DNA from: Spirodela intermedia
Taxonomy: Eukaryota; Streptophyta; Magnoliopsida; Alismatales; Araceae
Direction: 5' to 3'
DNA: 64,000 nucleotides
NCBI GenBank assembly: GCA_902729315.2
Contig: LR746271.1
Location: 4,360,001 to 4,424,000 of the forward strand
Notes under the pieces: model-generated
Database searches by the model: none
Told to the model about the DNA's origin: nothing
Seen by the model: only the letters and a program-made list of their open reading frames with translations
Shown here: piece by piece, positions 1 to 11,864 of the stretch
How the letters are laid out: each line of letters starts with the position of its first letter
Position numbering within the stretch: the stretch's first letter is position 1
Translations under genes and position numbers: made by a program

Positions 1-852
1 GGAATTCTGCCCATTTTCTTCACTCCATGGCCTGCGGGTTTTGCTTCTAAAAGTAGAAGCTCGAATGCTTTGCTGTCTGATGGCAGCTGATAGCAATCAG
101 CTGTGCCCATGAAAGATAACTTCATCAACCAGTGGTAGGATGTGAAGATGGCATTTTCTCCTTGGCCTTTCTTTGCTTTTCAGCATTCCAGCGGCATAGA
201 TGATGACATTTCCCTTCGTGTAACCTTCACTTTCTTACATTTATCTGGCCTTTCACTTGGCAAATAGGCCAGAATTCAGATATTTTAGCCACATGGTGTC
301 GTCATTCGGATATTTTATTTAACTTGCTGGATTATCAAGGCTGGGTTGGTCTAGAGTGAGATTCTTGGGGGAGTGGACGCATTTCGATGGCTGTAAGGAA
401 GTGTCCATGGTCTGAATGATCTGAATTCAGAGTGGAAAAGAGCTGAGTTTCTCTCTCTTCTGCCAGCAATACAGGCAGTGAAGCTGGCATCAGTAATTCG
501 TTTCTAGCATTGTTCTAGCACGATTTTTCTCATTAATGTTCCCTTTGGGATCCTGTGACCCCATTATCTAACATTATCAAAAACCTTTATTTTTCTCATT
601 AATGTTCCATTTGTGGAAATTATTCATTCTTAAAACATCAAAAAACTATGACTTGTAACCTTTGCATATGATCCCTTTTCTTGTGCTCCAGCTTTTCATT
701 TTCACTCATAGATTACAACTACAGCTGGGGGATGCATGTAAAAAAGCTTGATTTATTGTATGAGTAATGTATGAAGATCTCTGTATGAATTCAAGTCGGA
801 TCAACAGCGATGCCATTTTTAGTATGAACTGTAATTGCTCACCCTCTGGCAG
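1..852. other. No recognised coding sequence (intron or upstream DNA of the remorin gene)
   Basis: I see no conserved protein in this stretch. It ends in a pyrimidine-containing splice acceptor (AG at 851-852) that opens the first recognised remorin exon, so at least the right part is probably an intron. Earlier remorin exons may lie here unrecognised or to the left of the window. Confidence 0.5.
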
Positions 853-2668
853 ATGATGATCTTGAGGGGGAAAAGGATGCGGCTGGTGTGTTTTCTCCTG
901 AGACCCAGAGGAAGGATGTGGCCACACAAATGAGTCCACAGGGTAGCGTGTCCTCTTCCCCCAAGGGGAGGTCTCAGTTGTCTCCTTCTTCAGCGTCGCC
1001 ATCGCCCACCATTGAAGAAATGCAGAGCCACTTCTCCAGGTTGGAGGTTAGGGATGTTCAAGTTGACGATATGGTGGTCACAACTGGGTGGTCCATGACC
1101 CATGTAGGTCATGCTGCAAACAAAGCTCAGATGGAAGCTAATTGGAAGAACAGTACAGTGGAGCCTAGAGCTTCAGCATGGGAGGTCTCTGAGGCAGCAA
1201 AATACGTATCAAAGTAAGCATATCTAGCCTTACTTGATGGCTATATACTTCACTAAATGTCCTGTAGAACACATCACATATCCTTGAGCCAACTGTGCTG
1301 ACTGCCCAACATCTCCATGACAAGAAGTAGTTTATTGTACTTTGGGATTTTTACCTTTCAATATATCTTCATTTTGCCGTCATTTTAAGCCAATGAATCT
1401 CTATTTACTTTCACCCAGACGCAATTACGGCCATAATTGCCTGATTTATGTAGAAGGTTGGAAATCAAGTTCTGCACTAAGAACTGTTCACCGTGGGTAG
1501 AGTGCTGGAAATTGTGAAAATTCTGATTTTCTATCTTATCCTTGGAGTATTGAAAATTTATGACAAACATTGCATTTATGACAAACATTTCTCTGAGGAT
1601 GTCTTTCCATACTCTTATATTGATAATCTAGGAGGATATAGGAGAATACATTTTCTGATATTATATATGGAAACCTTGGTCTTTTAGAACTTGATGCATA
1701 TGGTCTTTGATTCATTTTGCGATACAAAATATAATGAACTGTTTGAAATCACTATGTAGCTTATGCAGTATATCGTTGTTAAATTGGGCAGTGGGGATGT
1801 CAGATATGGCTCATCTCGGATTTCATTAGAGGTTTTTGGTCTCAATATAGTCATGTTGGCACTTTGGGTTTTATTTTTCATTGAACATTCACAGTTTAGT
1901 GCTAAGTTTTCCAGGTTGAAGAGAGAAGAAGCCAAGATCACTGCCTGGGAAAACTTGCAGAAGGCAGAGGCTGAGGCAGCAATAAAGAACTTAGAGGTTT
2001 TCATCGGGCACCCTTCGCTGCTCATCCAACCCTTCATTCTGCTGGCATCTCCCTGTCAGCAAAGAACTTCATCACATTGTTTAGTAATTCTCTTTTCATC
2101 AATCTATGGTTTATAGATGCTCTAGCGCATAATCAACTCCATGCCCATCATTTCTCCAGACTCTTGAACATAGTTGTATGCGCCATTGATCACTACTTAC
2201 TACACTAAATTAGAATTAACGCACTTAGTTGAACGTATTTTCCCATCTGACTCAGACCCTTTTTGTCAATTCCCATGAGTAAAATCTCTGTTCTAGTGTG
2301 GTGGTGCCATTGACTGGCCATGGATCATCCAGTCTCCCCTTGCAAAGTGCCTACTTGCCTGGGTCCGATCTGGTTCACCCACATCTTGGGCATCTGGCCT
2401 ACTCCATGTTCCAGAGGGGACTTCCACATTCTATGACAGGCTTCTGTATGTTTTTTTTCAGATGAAGCTCGAGAAGAAGAGATCCTCCTCAATGGACAAG
2501 ATCATGAGGGAGCTGAGATCAGCTCAAGGGAAAGCCCAGGAAATGAGAGATTCCCTTGCAGCCAGACAATCTGGTCAGGTTAGGGGGGCACCGGGGACGG
2601 GCCTAGCCTTCTGGAAGAGGGGGAGGATGGCCTGCTTTGGTCGCTGCTTCACCTGCCATGCCGCTTGA
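853..2668 (+). CDS. Remorin-family protein, 3' part (three exons)
   Basis: Remorins are plant-specific plasma-membrane nanodomain proteins held to the inner leaflet by a C-terminal anchor; they act in signalling and cell-to-cell traffic. Exons read as 853-1213, 1915-1996 and 2462-2668. They join in frame (AA|G gives Lys at the first junction; phase 0 at the second) and the TGA stop is at 2666-2668. The first exon gives a Ser/Pro-rich disordered stretch and then SAWEVSEAAKYVSK. The second gives LKREEAKITAWENLQKAEAE, and the third KLEKKRSSSMDKIM: together the remorin C-terminal coiled-coil domain. The protein ends CFTCHAA, the cysteine-bearing tail typical of long remorins and a likely acylated anchor. 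The 5' end is not seen: the first exon starts inside a codon. About 216 codons are visible. The family is secure; the subgroup is not. Confidence 0.93.
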
Positions 2669-4840
2669 TTTTATTGACTTCTCTGTATGTTATTCCATCA
2701 GTCTACCAATGTTGAATTTACCGCTAGATTAGTTTGATGCTGGACTTGGTTTTTGCACTGAAACAGTCAGCGAGACTGTTTGAAACCACAGCAGGCCTAT
2801 CAATCCAGCGAACCCAGAAGGTGCTCACAAGTCCTGAATGCAGTGTGGCCGCACGACTCGCTCCTGAATTGCATGAATTGCATGGGGTGGGTAGGGTTCT
2901 TCAGTCCAATCTTGTCTCACGTCTTCTCTGGGTATCATTTTTGAGGCCTAATTCCAGGAAAAAACTGCAAGACTAGGTGAGGGAGTGCCTGCACTGTGGC
3001 ACATCCGATTGTGACAAGCTCCATTTCGTTTGTGCCACCTTTTTATCCGGCAGTTGACCTTCGCTATTTTGCTAAAATGCATTCTGTGATGAAATGATAT
3101 CATACTCTAGTTCCTGATTGGTAGCCTCTTTGACGGTGTATTCATTTCACAGCTGCATAGCTCCGGTCCGGAGACTCTGACTGGCTATTTCGCGATATTG
3201 TAAAAAGGACTTTAAATTCAGAAAAGCCACGATCTTAGCTTTGTAAAGTATACAAATGATTGAATATATCTACGAGGATTTTGTAGAAAAACCCAAGTAA
3301 AGGAAAGTTTCTAGCAAATTTTCCACTGAAAGTGTTGAAGAGGGTCTTAATAGTCAAATCACGTTTTAATTTATAAGTTGTTCCTCCATGTCCATGTCAA
3401 ACTCTATACATGCTCCTACGTGAAATATCATATTTACAAAACAAAAACTTGATCAAATTTTATTCTATCTAAATAATACCTCTACGACTAGGTATAATGA
3501 TTATTGTAAGACCCGATGTATCTTGTCACATGAGACTAATAGAGTTTCTTGAGAATTTATACCATTTTGATTAGTTTACAACTCATGTGTTCTTATGTCA
3601 TAAACCAAAAGAAGGTACGAGGCTCTTTCTCTTCTTCTCTCTTTACATTTTTACAATTTTATTTGACTCCACATGATGGTGCATCTAATTCGTTAAATCT
3701 TTCCATGGACTAATAATTCACTATGTTTGTTCAATATATTGATTTAAATGCTCACTTCTTCCCTAGGTATAGAATACTTTCTTGCAACATTTTTTGACTT
3801 TAAATCTAGTCATGAAAATTATATATCAACATTTTTCTTGAACAAATAATTAATGCATCATGGGATATAATTCATATTTTATAACTTTTCATTTACAGGC
3901 CAATGGTCTTCTCTATCATGTATTGATGAATCTTATACATAAATTTCAATTTGTCAGTCAAAAGTGAATATGTGGATTTATCAAATGTTTAGAGTTGTAT
4001 TGGTAATAGTTCAACTTGAAAGTTCATCCACTTATTCAACATTAAAATTTTAGAGTTGAAACGACCAGAAATAACTTCTAGAGAAACCTCAGCAAATATT
4101 CCTTTAATCTTGCTTCAATATTAACTTTGAACTGAGATTCCAGTCTTTTGATACGTAATTAGAAATGTGTTTTACTTTTGTAAACATGGTTATGAGAATG
4201 TCTCTCATCACATGTAGGTGTTGTCCTTTTTCTCCTAAATCAGTTAACAATATGTTCATCTGAAGGGTAAGATACCATCCGAAATGAACTCCCATTGACA
4301 TTTGAAGAACTAATAACATTACAATTTCTTTTTAAAAAGTATATGATTTTATAGTCAATCTACTCTTGCTATAGATGAATTAATTATGGTTATTGTGTTA
4401 CCTTATTGAAAGCGCACTTGTTTTCTAATCATTGAATTTAGGTAGAAGATGTATCAAATTATAAAAATAAATCTTCAAGGATTTCGAGCATTTTAATCTA
4501 GTGTAGTTTCTTCCAAATACCATGAATACATTGGGCATTGTTCAAAAGATGAGGCCATCAATGAATTCCTAGCAAGTTGAAGTTCTTAGATCTTCCATGT
4601 AACATGGTATTTAATCGTACTAAGGGAAGATAAGGTCAATGGATGATCTAGGATCCATTTATCATTTGAACACTTCAAGAGCTATTTTACCTTGAAAATC
4701 CAATGTGAGGGCTCCTAAGAGCTGGCTATGGAAGCTTCTACATTCTTTGATTTACAATGCCTTTATTAGGAGAAGATAACTCATACTTTCATAGAGTTAT
4801 CGTATGATCTACTTGTGAGATTCATCAGTAAAGGACACCA
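2669..4840. other. Remorin 3' flank and AT-rich intergenic DNA
   Basis: The first few hundred bases are presumably the remorin 3' UTR. The rest is AT-rich with only short spurious reading frames. I recognise no gene, RNA or transposon protein here. Confidence 0.6.
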
Positions 4841-5904
4841 TCAATGATAACATCTACGCACCATAGAATCAGACAGAAAGTAAATCAGATCCATGTTAGC
4901 TCCTTGCCGCTTTCTATCATGATATAAAGTTTGCATTATCTCTAAATTGGCTCGAAGTACCAAATTGTATTTTTTTCCTTCTATCTGTGATGACTGTCGG
5001 ATGATACCATGGAAACCTACAGATTTCTTGGTGAGGTCTTCAAATGCCGAAGAAGGGAATCTCTGGGTCGATATGCAGTTCAAAGCTTCGTAAACGCCCA
5101 GTACATCACTATGCTGCGGCCAGAAATGAAGAGCAGTGGTTACGTACAAGAGTCGGTGGAGATCAACGAACTCTCTTTTCTCCTCTTCTTCTTCTTCTTC
5201 TGCTGCTGCTGCTGGAATATCGCGGCCAGTTAGGCAAAGACCGACCAACAGTGGTGGGTCTCATCGCGATCTTAATGTCAAGTCAGCTAACTCTGATCCT
5301 TGTGGAAGTCGTTGGCCCCAGTCTCAAGCAGATTACGTTCCCAAGACATGGTGCAGATTAAAAAAAGCTATGAATTTGGACAGTGTTTCCAGTTGATAGA
5401 TCACCGACATATTTTGTGGCAAGATTTTCTGGTTCTCTTGACCCTAAGAGTAAAGTCGATCCGCCGATCTCCGGGTAAGACAATAAAAATCCAAGCTTTC
5501 AGAGAACTCGCTGGTGTTCTTCTTACATCATAGGCATAAGTTCAACTGGTTACTCATGCCGGGATGACTTGCTCATCATACACCGAAGCTTTCAAAGAAC
5601 TCGCTGCTTGTTGTTGAAGAAACATGGTCTCTCCCACCGTGGGGAAGAAAGAAATGAGATCCCGTGGAGCAGGTACGGGGCTTGCCTCGCTTATCTCCTC
5701 GTAGAGTAGTAGTAGGGAGGCTCGTGGCGGGGGGCCGCGCGTTGGGGCTTTTTGACAGCGGAGGGTGCAGCTTTGGGCCCTCGCTTCACCTCTTGAACAG
5801 TGTTCTCCGCCTACGAGCATCTTTCACGCATCGTTGTCAGGCTTCTTCTTACATGAACGGACGAGATAAGGTAAATAGATGTAGATGTATCCTACATTAG
5901 CGAG

Positions 5905-5940
<36 letters not shown>

Positions 5941-6570
5941 TCTGTGTTTCCCATTTTCCCAACAGAGTGCGGATCACGGAGCCCAGGCCTCGGAGGCCCT
6001 TCTTCGGAGCGCGTGAGCTCACATGGACGACAGCCGTCGTGCATAGAACATCCGTTGAGCAATCGACGTAGCTATTAAAAAAAATGACGTCCCAGTCTGA
6101 AGGTCGCGCTCCGCAACAAGTTGAGAAAGCATCTTCTGCCATGTCCTTGGGAGATCAACTTCCGATTGCAGTCTTCTCGCGACCCGTGAATTTTCTAGAG
6201 AGAGAGAGAGAGAGAGAGATTGGGGGGGGGGGGTGAGTTTCGTCGGTATCTTCCCATTGGATACAGACACGAAGTAAAATGTGGGCATTGTGCTTCTCGG
6301 TCTGCAGGGATCTGATCTACAGAGAAGAGAGCCTTTGGAGGGTTGCCCCGATGCAGACAGAAGACGCGAGGCTGCCTCTTTCCTGGTCCCGTGGTTTCCT
6401 TTCCGAATAAAATGGTGCCTTCCGCGGGCCACTGGGATTAAACTTCTTACCCCACCGCGCGCTCGTAGACGCCCTCGAATCTGCAATAGACCCCACGTCT
6501 TATTTTAAATTGTTGTGGCGTCCGAGCCATTATCCTCTGATATTTTGAACACCACTGGAGGAGATCATGT
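4841..6570. other. Gene-free region with short microsatellites
   Basis: It holds a CTT run passing into a CTG run (about 5183-5214), (GA)n at 5901-5938, (GA)n at 6197-6219 and a 12-base G run at 6222-6233. Open frames across it are low-complexity (poly-Glu, Ser/Leu) or match no family I know. From 5650 to 6500 the GC content is higher than in flanking DNA, but I cannot assign a gene. Confidence 0.5.
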
Positions 6571-6589
6571 GGAGATGACAGAACTCTCT

Positions 6590-7053
6590 CTCTCTCTCTC
6601 TCTATCCGACTTCCTCTATTTGATACATTTGAGGGATCCACCAACCCATATGTTGCACGTTTCACTCTCCCCCTCTATCCCGCTTCCTCTCTGTGATACT
6701 TCCGAAGGATCCATCAACTTAAATGCTGCACTCCTCTCTCTCTCTCTCTCTTGCTCTCTCTCTATCCTGCTTCCTCTATGTGATACTTTTGAGGTATCCA
6801 CCGACCTATATATTGCATGTCTCTCTCTCCCTCCCTCTATCCCGCTTCCCCTCTGTGAAACTTCTAAAGGATCCATCGACCTAAATGCTGCACCCCTCTC
6901 TCTCTCTCTCTCTCTGTCTCTCTCTATCCTGCTTCGTGTATGTGATATTTTTGAGGGATCCACCAACCTAGGTGTTGCATGTTTCTCTCTCTCCCTCCCT
7001 CGATCCAGCTTCCCCTCTGTGAAACTTCTCAAGGATCCACCAACTTACATGTT

Positions 7054-7099
<46 letters not shown>

Positions 7100-7130
7100 C
7101 GGTTCCTCTGTAATGTTTCTCAAGGACCCA
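6590..7130. repeat. Dimeric minisatellite, higher-order period about 162 bp, with embedded (CT)n
   Basis: A core of the type TGATACTT..GAGGGATCCA recurs at 6621, 6694, 6781, 6856, 6943, 7020 and 7111. Spacings alternate 73, 87, 75, 87, 77 and 91, so two unit types form a dimer of about 160-168 bp. Each unit has a CTATCC.GCTTCC block, the GATCC core and a CT run of variable length; CT tracts lie near 6582-6603, 6737-6772, 6897-6925 and 7057-7098. Because the dimer length is close to a multiple of three, long reading frames stay open on both strands. I treat them as by-products. Confidence 0.85.
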
Positions 7131-7199
7131 CTACTCTCCCTCTTTCATGCTTCCCGACATCTCTTTCTCTAGTAACTCTCCCCCGACCGATTCCTTAGC

Positions 7200-7560
7200 C
7201 ACGCGCCTGACAAGTCGGTACTAAATAAGAGAAGCTAATTTGCGACAAAGCATACGACAAAGAAAATATGAATAGGAAAGGGAGAAGAGTGGAAAGCAAG
7301 AGTGATTCCCCAAACAGTCTGCTCCCCTTCCAGATAGTCCAAACGCCAGGGTAAACTACGTCCACACGGCCCCGCCATAGTTAAAAAATGCGAAGAACAA
7401 ACCGGTGGATCGATCTTCATTGAGAGAAGGTGAGCCCTCTGTGGATGGCGACGACGTACCAGTGAATATGTTCGAGGTTTCTTCCTGCTGATATGATAGG
7501 AGATAGCCGCCGACGGTGCAGATTCGACTGGTTCAACCGCTAGATAGAACTTCTACTCAA
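7200..7560. other. No recognised feature
   Basis: Mixed-composition DNA between the minisatellite and the TATA-like site. I see no coding or repeat structure. Confidence 0.5.
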
Positions 7561-7577
7561 CCATGATCATAAAACAC

Positions 7578-7680
7578 TATAAATAGAGTGGAGGTTTCTC
7601 TCTGTTTCAGGCTTTCTTTCCTTCCCTCCGTTGACTTCTCTCAGCTCATTCTATCGAATCAGTTTTGTCGGAGAACGATG
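7578..7680 (+). promoter_or_regulatory. Candidate TATA box and leader, possibly a retroelement promoter
   Basis: TATAAATAG at 7578-7586 is a good plant TATA box. It is followed by a CT-rich leader and an ATG at 7678 in a short frame that soon closes. No host gene follows. The next 300 bp lead to a gag-like zinc-knuckle remnant, so this may be the U3/R part of an old LTR. I could not find the second LTR. Confidence 0.3.
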
Positions 7681-7849
7681 CTCAAGTCCGTCTTCCGAAG
7701 CCGTCACTCCTATCAGGTCAATTATTTTTCAATCATAGCTCTAACATTGACAGCAAAGTGAGGTTGACTTGGAGGAGATCAGGAACCTAACACACACTCG
7801 GAGGGATAAGAGAGGGCGGTGAAATTTCTCAGTTTAGCATAGTAATTCT

Positions 7850-7995
7850 AGGATGTGACAAATAAAGAATGGTCAACCTGCCAAAACTGCTGATCAAGGA
7901 ACTTCTAAGAGTGAAAAGAGTGAGGATCAACCATTCAAATGCTATAAATGTAGATACTTTAAAAGATTGTGTGCGATCAAGTTAATTCCTGTCAA
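7850..7995 (+). pseudogene. Possible retrotransposon gag zinc-knuckle remnant
   Basis: One frame reads GTSKSEKSEDQPFKCYKCRY followed by FKRLCAI. It resembles the CX2C...C start of a retrotransposon CCHC knuckle after a Ser/Lys linker, but the Gly-His pair is gone and the frame soon breaks. DNA from 8000 to 9260 is AT-rich with stops in all frames and may be further decayed retroelement. Low confidence: the call rests on one degraded motif. Confidence 0.3.
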
Positions 7996-9263
7996 TTTCT
8001 TCATTAACCAAAAAGTAAAGATATCCAGAGGAATTGGAGCGTAGCATATTATTCACATTTGAAAAGGGTCAATATTTACAATAGTGAAAGGCTAGTACTA
8101 GTGGGAGCATGACATCCCAAAGATGGGAAAAAAACAATATATGGGGCAAAGTAACCAAACTCAAATTTTGTGAGTGAGGAGCACCAAGGAAGCAGATTAG
8201 AAGAATTCTACGGATGGGAGGTTAGACAGCAAAAAAGGAAGTAAAGCTTGTCATATTGAGTCTACCAACTCTTAATCTTAATGAAAGAGAGCAATTAATC
8301 GAAATGATGACATGAACAAGTGAACTTGTGATGTTGGCCGCCCTTTGTTATCACTCCCTTTCAATCATCCTACGTATTTTAGTTATACCTTGGTTACATT
8401 TATATATGTCACAATGAATTTTAATGTTAGAGAATGAAGCGATGTTGTGATCAAGTACTTCCTTCATATGAAACCCCAACGCTTAAATTACTCAATCCTT
8501 TGTTCCTATGCCTAAAGGTGAGAGCATGACAAAGAATAACATTCTTAGAGGACATGACATTAGGTGATATAACTATCTTGTCAGCATATAACTTTCTAGA
8601 GGATTATATCATTCACATAAATTCTTATTAGCCATCATGTTTCATAATTTAATAAAAAATTTAATTGGATAAAAATGTAGCGAGCTATCTTCGTTTCAAT
8701 AAACTGGAAAGACCTATGAGAACAAAGAGCTGCTTAGTTTTTGAATTTTATTATTTCTAATGAAAAAAATTAGGTGTGTCAAGAATTAAATAGTTAAATG
8801 CCTAATTTAATTTTCATGGACAGAACGTATCATTCAAGGATATTCAGTAGACAATTGAAGGACATGAACCTTGATGAATTTAATTTTTTGAGGTTTTAAT
8901 CTCAATACATGTTGAAAAGGAAAGTCAAGTTTGCACATGATTGTGCCATAAATGGTGCAAATCTTACTGTTGATGAGACCATCTATCAGCAAATTTCCAT
9001 TGAGATTGGTTTCAAACCCAGTGTTGTTTGATAACTCGAGCAAATGTTGTGTTCAAAATCAAGCTAGGCAAAGCCTGTGAAGAGTTGCATAAATTTCAAA
9101 TCAGTACTCAAGTTGTGCATGAGGTAAAGTTCCAAAATCAGTCGAACTGTTTACGAGCTTAGGTCAACCAACATTTTTATATACACATCTTTTGACGGGA
9201 TAAAACAAAAAACTTCATGATAAGACAATCCGGGCTCCTTTCTCCTACTATATTAGTGAACTT

Positions 9264-9266
<3 letters not shown>

Positions 9267-9325
<59 letters not shown>
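9267..9325. repeat. (GA)n microsatellite
   Basis: An uninterrupted GA dinucleotide run of about 58 bp. A short imperfect repeat of CTGAGTA/ACTGAGT type and a CTAT run (about 9390-9403) follow it. Confidence 0.95.
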
Positions 9326-9329
<4 letters not shown>

Positions 9330-10100
9330 CACTGAGTAAACTGAGTATACTGAGTACATTGACTCACTGTACTCTCTCTCTCGCTATCTATCTATTTATC
9401 TATCCGTCCTGATTCAACTGCTAGCGAACCCATCCCAGACCCTCTCTACATTTGACCACGTCATTATGAAATCAAGCCTGTGCTAGCGCCACCATCAGCC
9501 CCGTGGACCTGGAGGAAAAGTCAACAGCAGCCCAAAAATCACGTTCCAAAAAGAAAGAGCGCTAATCGCTTCACGCGGATGATGGCACTCCAACACTAGC
9601 TGCAGTAGCAAGAACTCTGAAGATGAGAGTAGATAACAACCCAACTCGATTTTATTTATTTTATTAATCTCACCTCATCGGTAAAAGGATATCCCCAAGG
9701 ACATAATCTCATCTATCTATTCGAACTTACGTCTAAACGTGGACAGTTGCTTCTGATATGGACAATTCCGTAGCTCTGGCTTGCTAACAATTCCTATAAT
9801 AAGTATTATGAACTACGCATTCGGTAGCTTGCGTGTCAACGCTGACCAGGAAAGAAGCATATCAAGGGGCTTGTCACGCGCTGACCAACATAATGTCGGC
9901 CAACATGGTTCAGGAGGCGGGCGTATCATTATCAGCCGTACCGTTCTCGTAATCTGATTGCAGGATTCTTGTCTCTGCTGAACGATTTCGAAATGCTTTC
10001 TGAGACTCGATTTCCTGGAGAGGGCGTCCTCTCCCTATCCTGTTCGCTCTTGAAACGTATTTCTCTGAAGTTTCTGGGCTCTCATGCGCCACACAGGTCG
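9330..10100. other. Intergenic, no recognised gene
   Basis: No conserved protein or RNA is visible. This is the distal upstream region of the heat-shock factor gene. Confidence 0.5.
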
Positions 10101-10103
10101 CGG

Positions 10104-10126
10104 GAGAGAGAATAGGGAGAGAAAGA

Positions 10127-10171
<45 letters not shown>

Positions 10172-10311
10172 GGAGCAAGAGAGAGAGAGGGGGGGAGAGC
10201 ATCTTACGTTATTCTAACAATATTGAGACAACCTTACAAAGAAAGGGGAAGAGATCGAGAGTGGATCTCATCGAATTCATAAAACTGTGTCCTAAGGACG
10301 TGGGGAGAGGG

Positions 10312-10348
<37 letters not shown>

Positions 10349-10350
10349 AT
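10104..10350. repeat. GA-rich tracts upstream of the heat-shock factor gene
   Basis: Interrupted (GA)n lies at about 10104-10200 and again at 10312-10348, some 360-600 bp before the heat-shock factor start codon. GA repeats are known binding sites of plant BASIC PENTACYSTEINE proteins, so a promoter or leader role is possible. That role is inference. Confidence 0.75.
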
Positions 10351-10599
10351 CTTTGTTCTTCTCATCCTGCAGAACCCTTTGGAAGAAGAGAGAGAAGTCA
10401 CGGGTGTCTAGGAAGTATCTCCACTTTCTCTCTCTCCCCCTCTCACACAGACGTCTGCCTATTCTCTGTTTCCTTCTACACATCCCTCAATACTTCTCTC
10501 TCCGAACAGTCCCCCAGATACCACCAATCACACAGAATCCAGAAAGTCCGGGGAAGACTACAAATAAACCCCTCACTCCCTCACATGCTCGCCCTCTCT

Positions 10600-10753
10600 T
10601 TCTCTCTCTAGACACAGACACTAAGGACAGGCCAATGGCACCCCCAGCAGCATTTCAGTACATGCTACCCATCTCTTTCTCTCTCTAGACAGAGACACTA
10701 AGTAGAGGCAAATGGCACCCCCAGCAACATTTCAAGGGACCTCGCCCATGAAG
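10600..10753 (+). repeat. 77-bp tandem duplication of the start-codon region, creating a uORF
   Basis: A 77-bp block holding a CTCTCTAGACA.AGACACTAAG leader, the start codon and the next codons occurs twice. The copies place ATG at 10635 and at 10712. Both ATGs are followed by the same codons (MAPPA), but 77 is not a multiple of three. The upstream ATG therefore opens a 17-codon frame that stops at 10686-10688, before the real start: a natural uORF made by copying the gene's own start. The pyrimidine-AG just before the second copy could also serve as a splice acceptor that removes the uORF. Confidence 0.85.
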
Positions 10754-11014
10754 TCCTGCGGCGGCGGAAGGGACAGCAGCTTGCTGGCGGCGGAGGGAAA
10801 CAAGGCGGCGGCGGCGGCGGCGCCGGCACCGTTCCTGACGAAGACTTACCAGCTGGTGGACGACCCCGCCACCGATCACATCGTTTCATGGGGGGATGAC
10901 TTCTCCACCTTCGTCGTCTGGCGTCCTCCCGAGTTCGCCCGCGACCTCCTCCCCAACTACTTCAAGCACAACAACTTCTCCTCCTTCGTCCGCCAGCTCA
11001 ATACCTACGTATGC

Positions 11015-11061
<47 letters not shown>

Positions 11062-11864
11062 CCCACCAACTCTGAGAGTGTTTCTGTATGTTCTATGATC
11101 AGGGATTCAGGAAGATAGTGCCGGAGAGATGGGAGTTCGCCAACGAGTTCTTCCGCAAGGGAGAGAAGCATCTCCTCTGCGAGATCCACCGCAGGAAGGC
11201 AGCTTCCTCTTCTTCCTCGCTGCCTCTGGCCAACGTTCCCCTCCACCTCCCCTTCCATCACCATCCCTCCTACTTGATCGGGGCCCGCGCCGTCTTAGCC
11301 AACCCAGATGGGAAAACCCTAACCAGGGACTGGTGCGACTCCACCACGTCCTCCGACCTTCTGGAGGAGAACGAGAAGCTCCGGCGAGCCAACATGGCGC
11401 TTCTGTCGGAGCTGTCCCATATGCGGGAACTCTACAGCGACATCATATACTTTGTGCAGAACCATGTCCGCCCCGTTGCACCCAGCGGCGCCTTCCCTCC
11501 TTCCATTCTAGCTCCACCGCCTCCGCCGTCGACGGCCGGGAAGCCCCCCATCGCCGCCGTGAACCGGCCCAAAGTTTGCTTCAACTGGAGCAGCGCCACC
11601 TCTAGCAGCTCCCTAACAGTGAACAACAGCAGCAACAGCGGCGACGAAGACAGCTGGGACGATGACAGCAAGGGGGGCATCGATCGCCCTAGCGGCGCTC
11701 CGGCGAGGCTCGCCGGACTTTCTCTCGGCAGCGCTTTCAACAAGAGACCGCCGCTTGAAGAACCCTCATCGCCGCCGTCTCCAGCCACCAAGTCCCGCCG
11801 CTTTATCGATGACAAAAACTGGAACTTGGGATTATACCTCGGCCCTCCTCCTCCTCCCTCTTAA
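10712..11864 (+). CDS. HSFB4: Class B heat-shock transcription factor, HSFB4 type
   Basis: A nuclear DNA-binding factor recognising heat-shock elements. Class B factors lack an activation domain, and HSFB4 (SCHIZORIZA in Arabidopsis) acts in root cell-fate control. Exons are 10712-11008 and 11103-11864, phase 0 at the join, giving 352 residues. The DNA-binding domain (about residues 40-132) includes [40 protein letters not shown] and [13 protein letters not shown], with the intron at the position conserved across the family. It continues [17 protein letters not shown] and [11 protein letters not shown] heptad coiled coil ([19 protein letters not shown], about residues 184-222) is the HR-A/B oligomerisation region without the class A insert. 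A Pro/Ser-rich tail has a basic TKSRR near the end and finishes NWNLGLYLG then Pro. At the usual repressor tetrapeptide site (LFGV) it reads LAGL (11709-11720). The second in-frame-looking start copy is chosen because only it reads through. Confidence 0.95.
11009..11102 (+). other. 94-bp heat-shock factor intron, largely (CT)n
   Basis: The intron has a GT donor at 11009 and an AG acceptor at 11101-11102. About 40 of its 94 bases are an uninterrupted CT run (11018-11058). In a plant intron this run must also stand in for the usual U-rich tract. Confidence 0.9.

Noticed and set aside
4841-5248. 135-codon - strand frame with poly-Ala/poly-Glu
   Set aside because: Driven by the CTT/CTG run; the remainder resembles no protein.
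6590-7130. Evenly spaced repeats resembling a CRISPR array
   Set aside because: Plant nuclear context; the units are long, diverged and contiguous, with no unique spacers and no cas genes.
6515-7198. 227-codon + strand frame and 138-codon - strand frame over the minisatellite
   Set aside because: Both come from tandem repeats whose period is near a multiple of three and from CT runs; there is no domain and no non-repeat coding signal.
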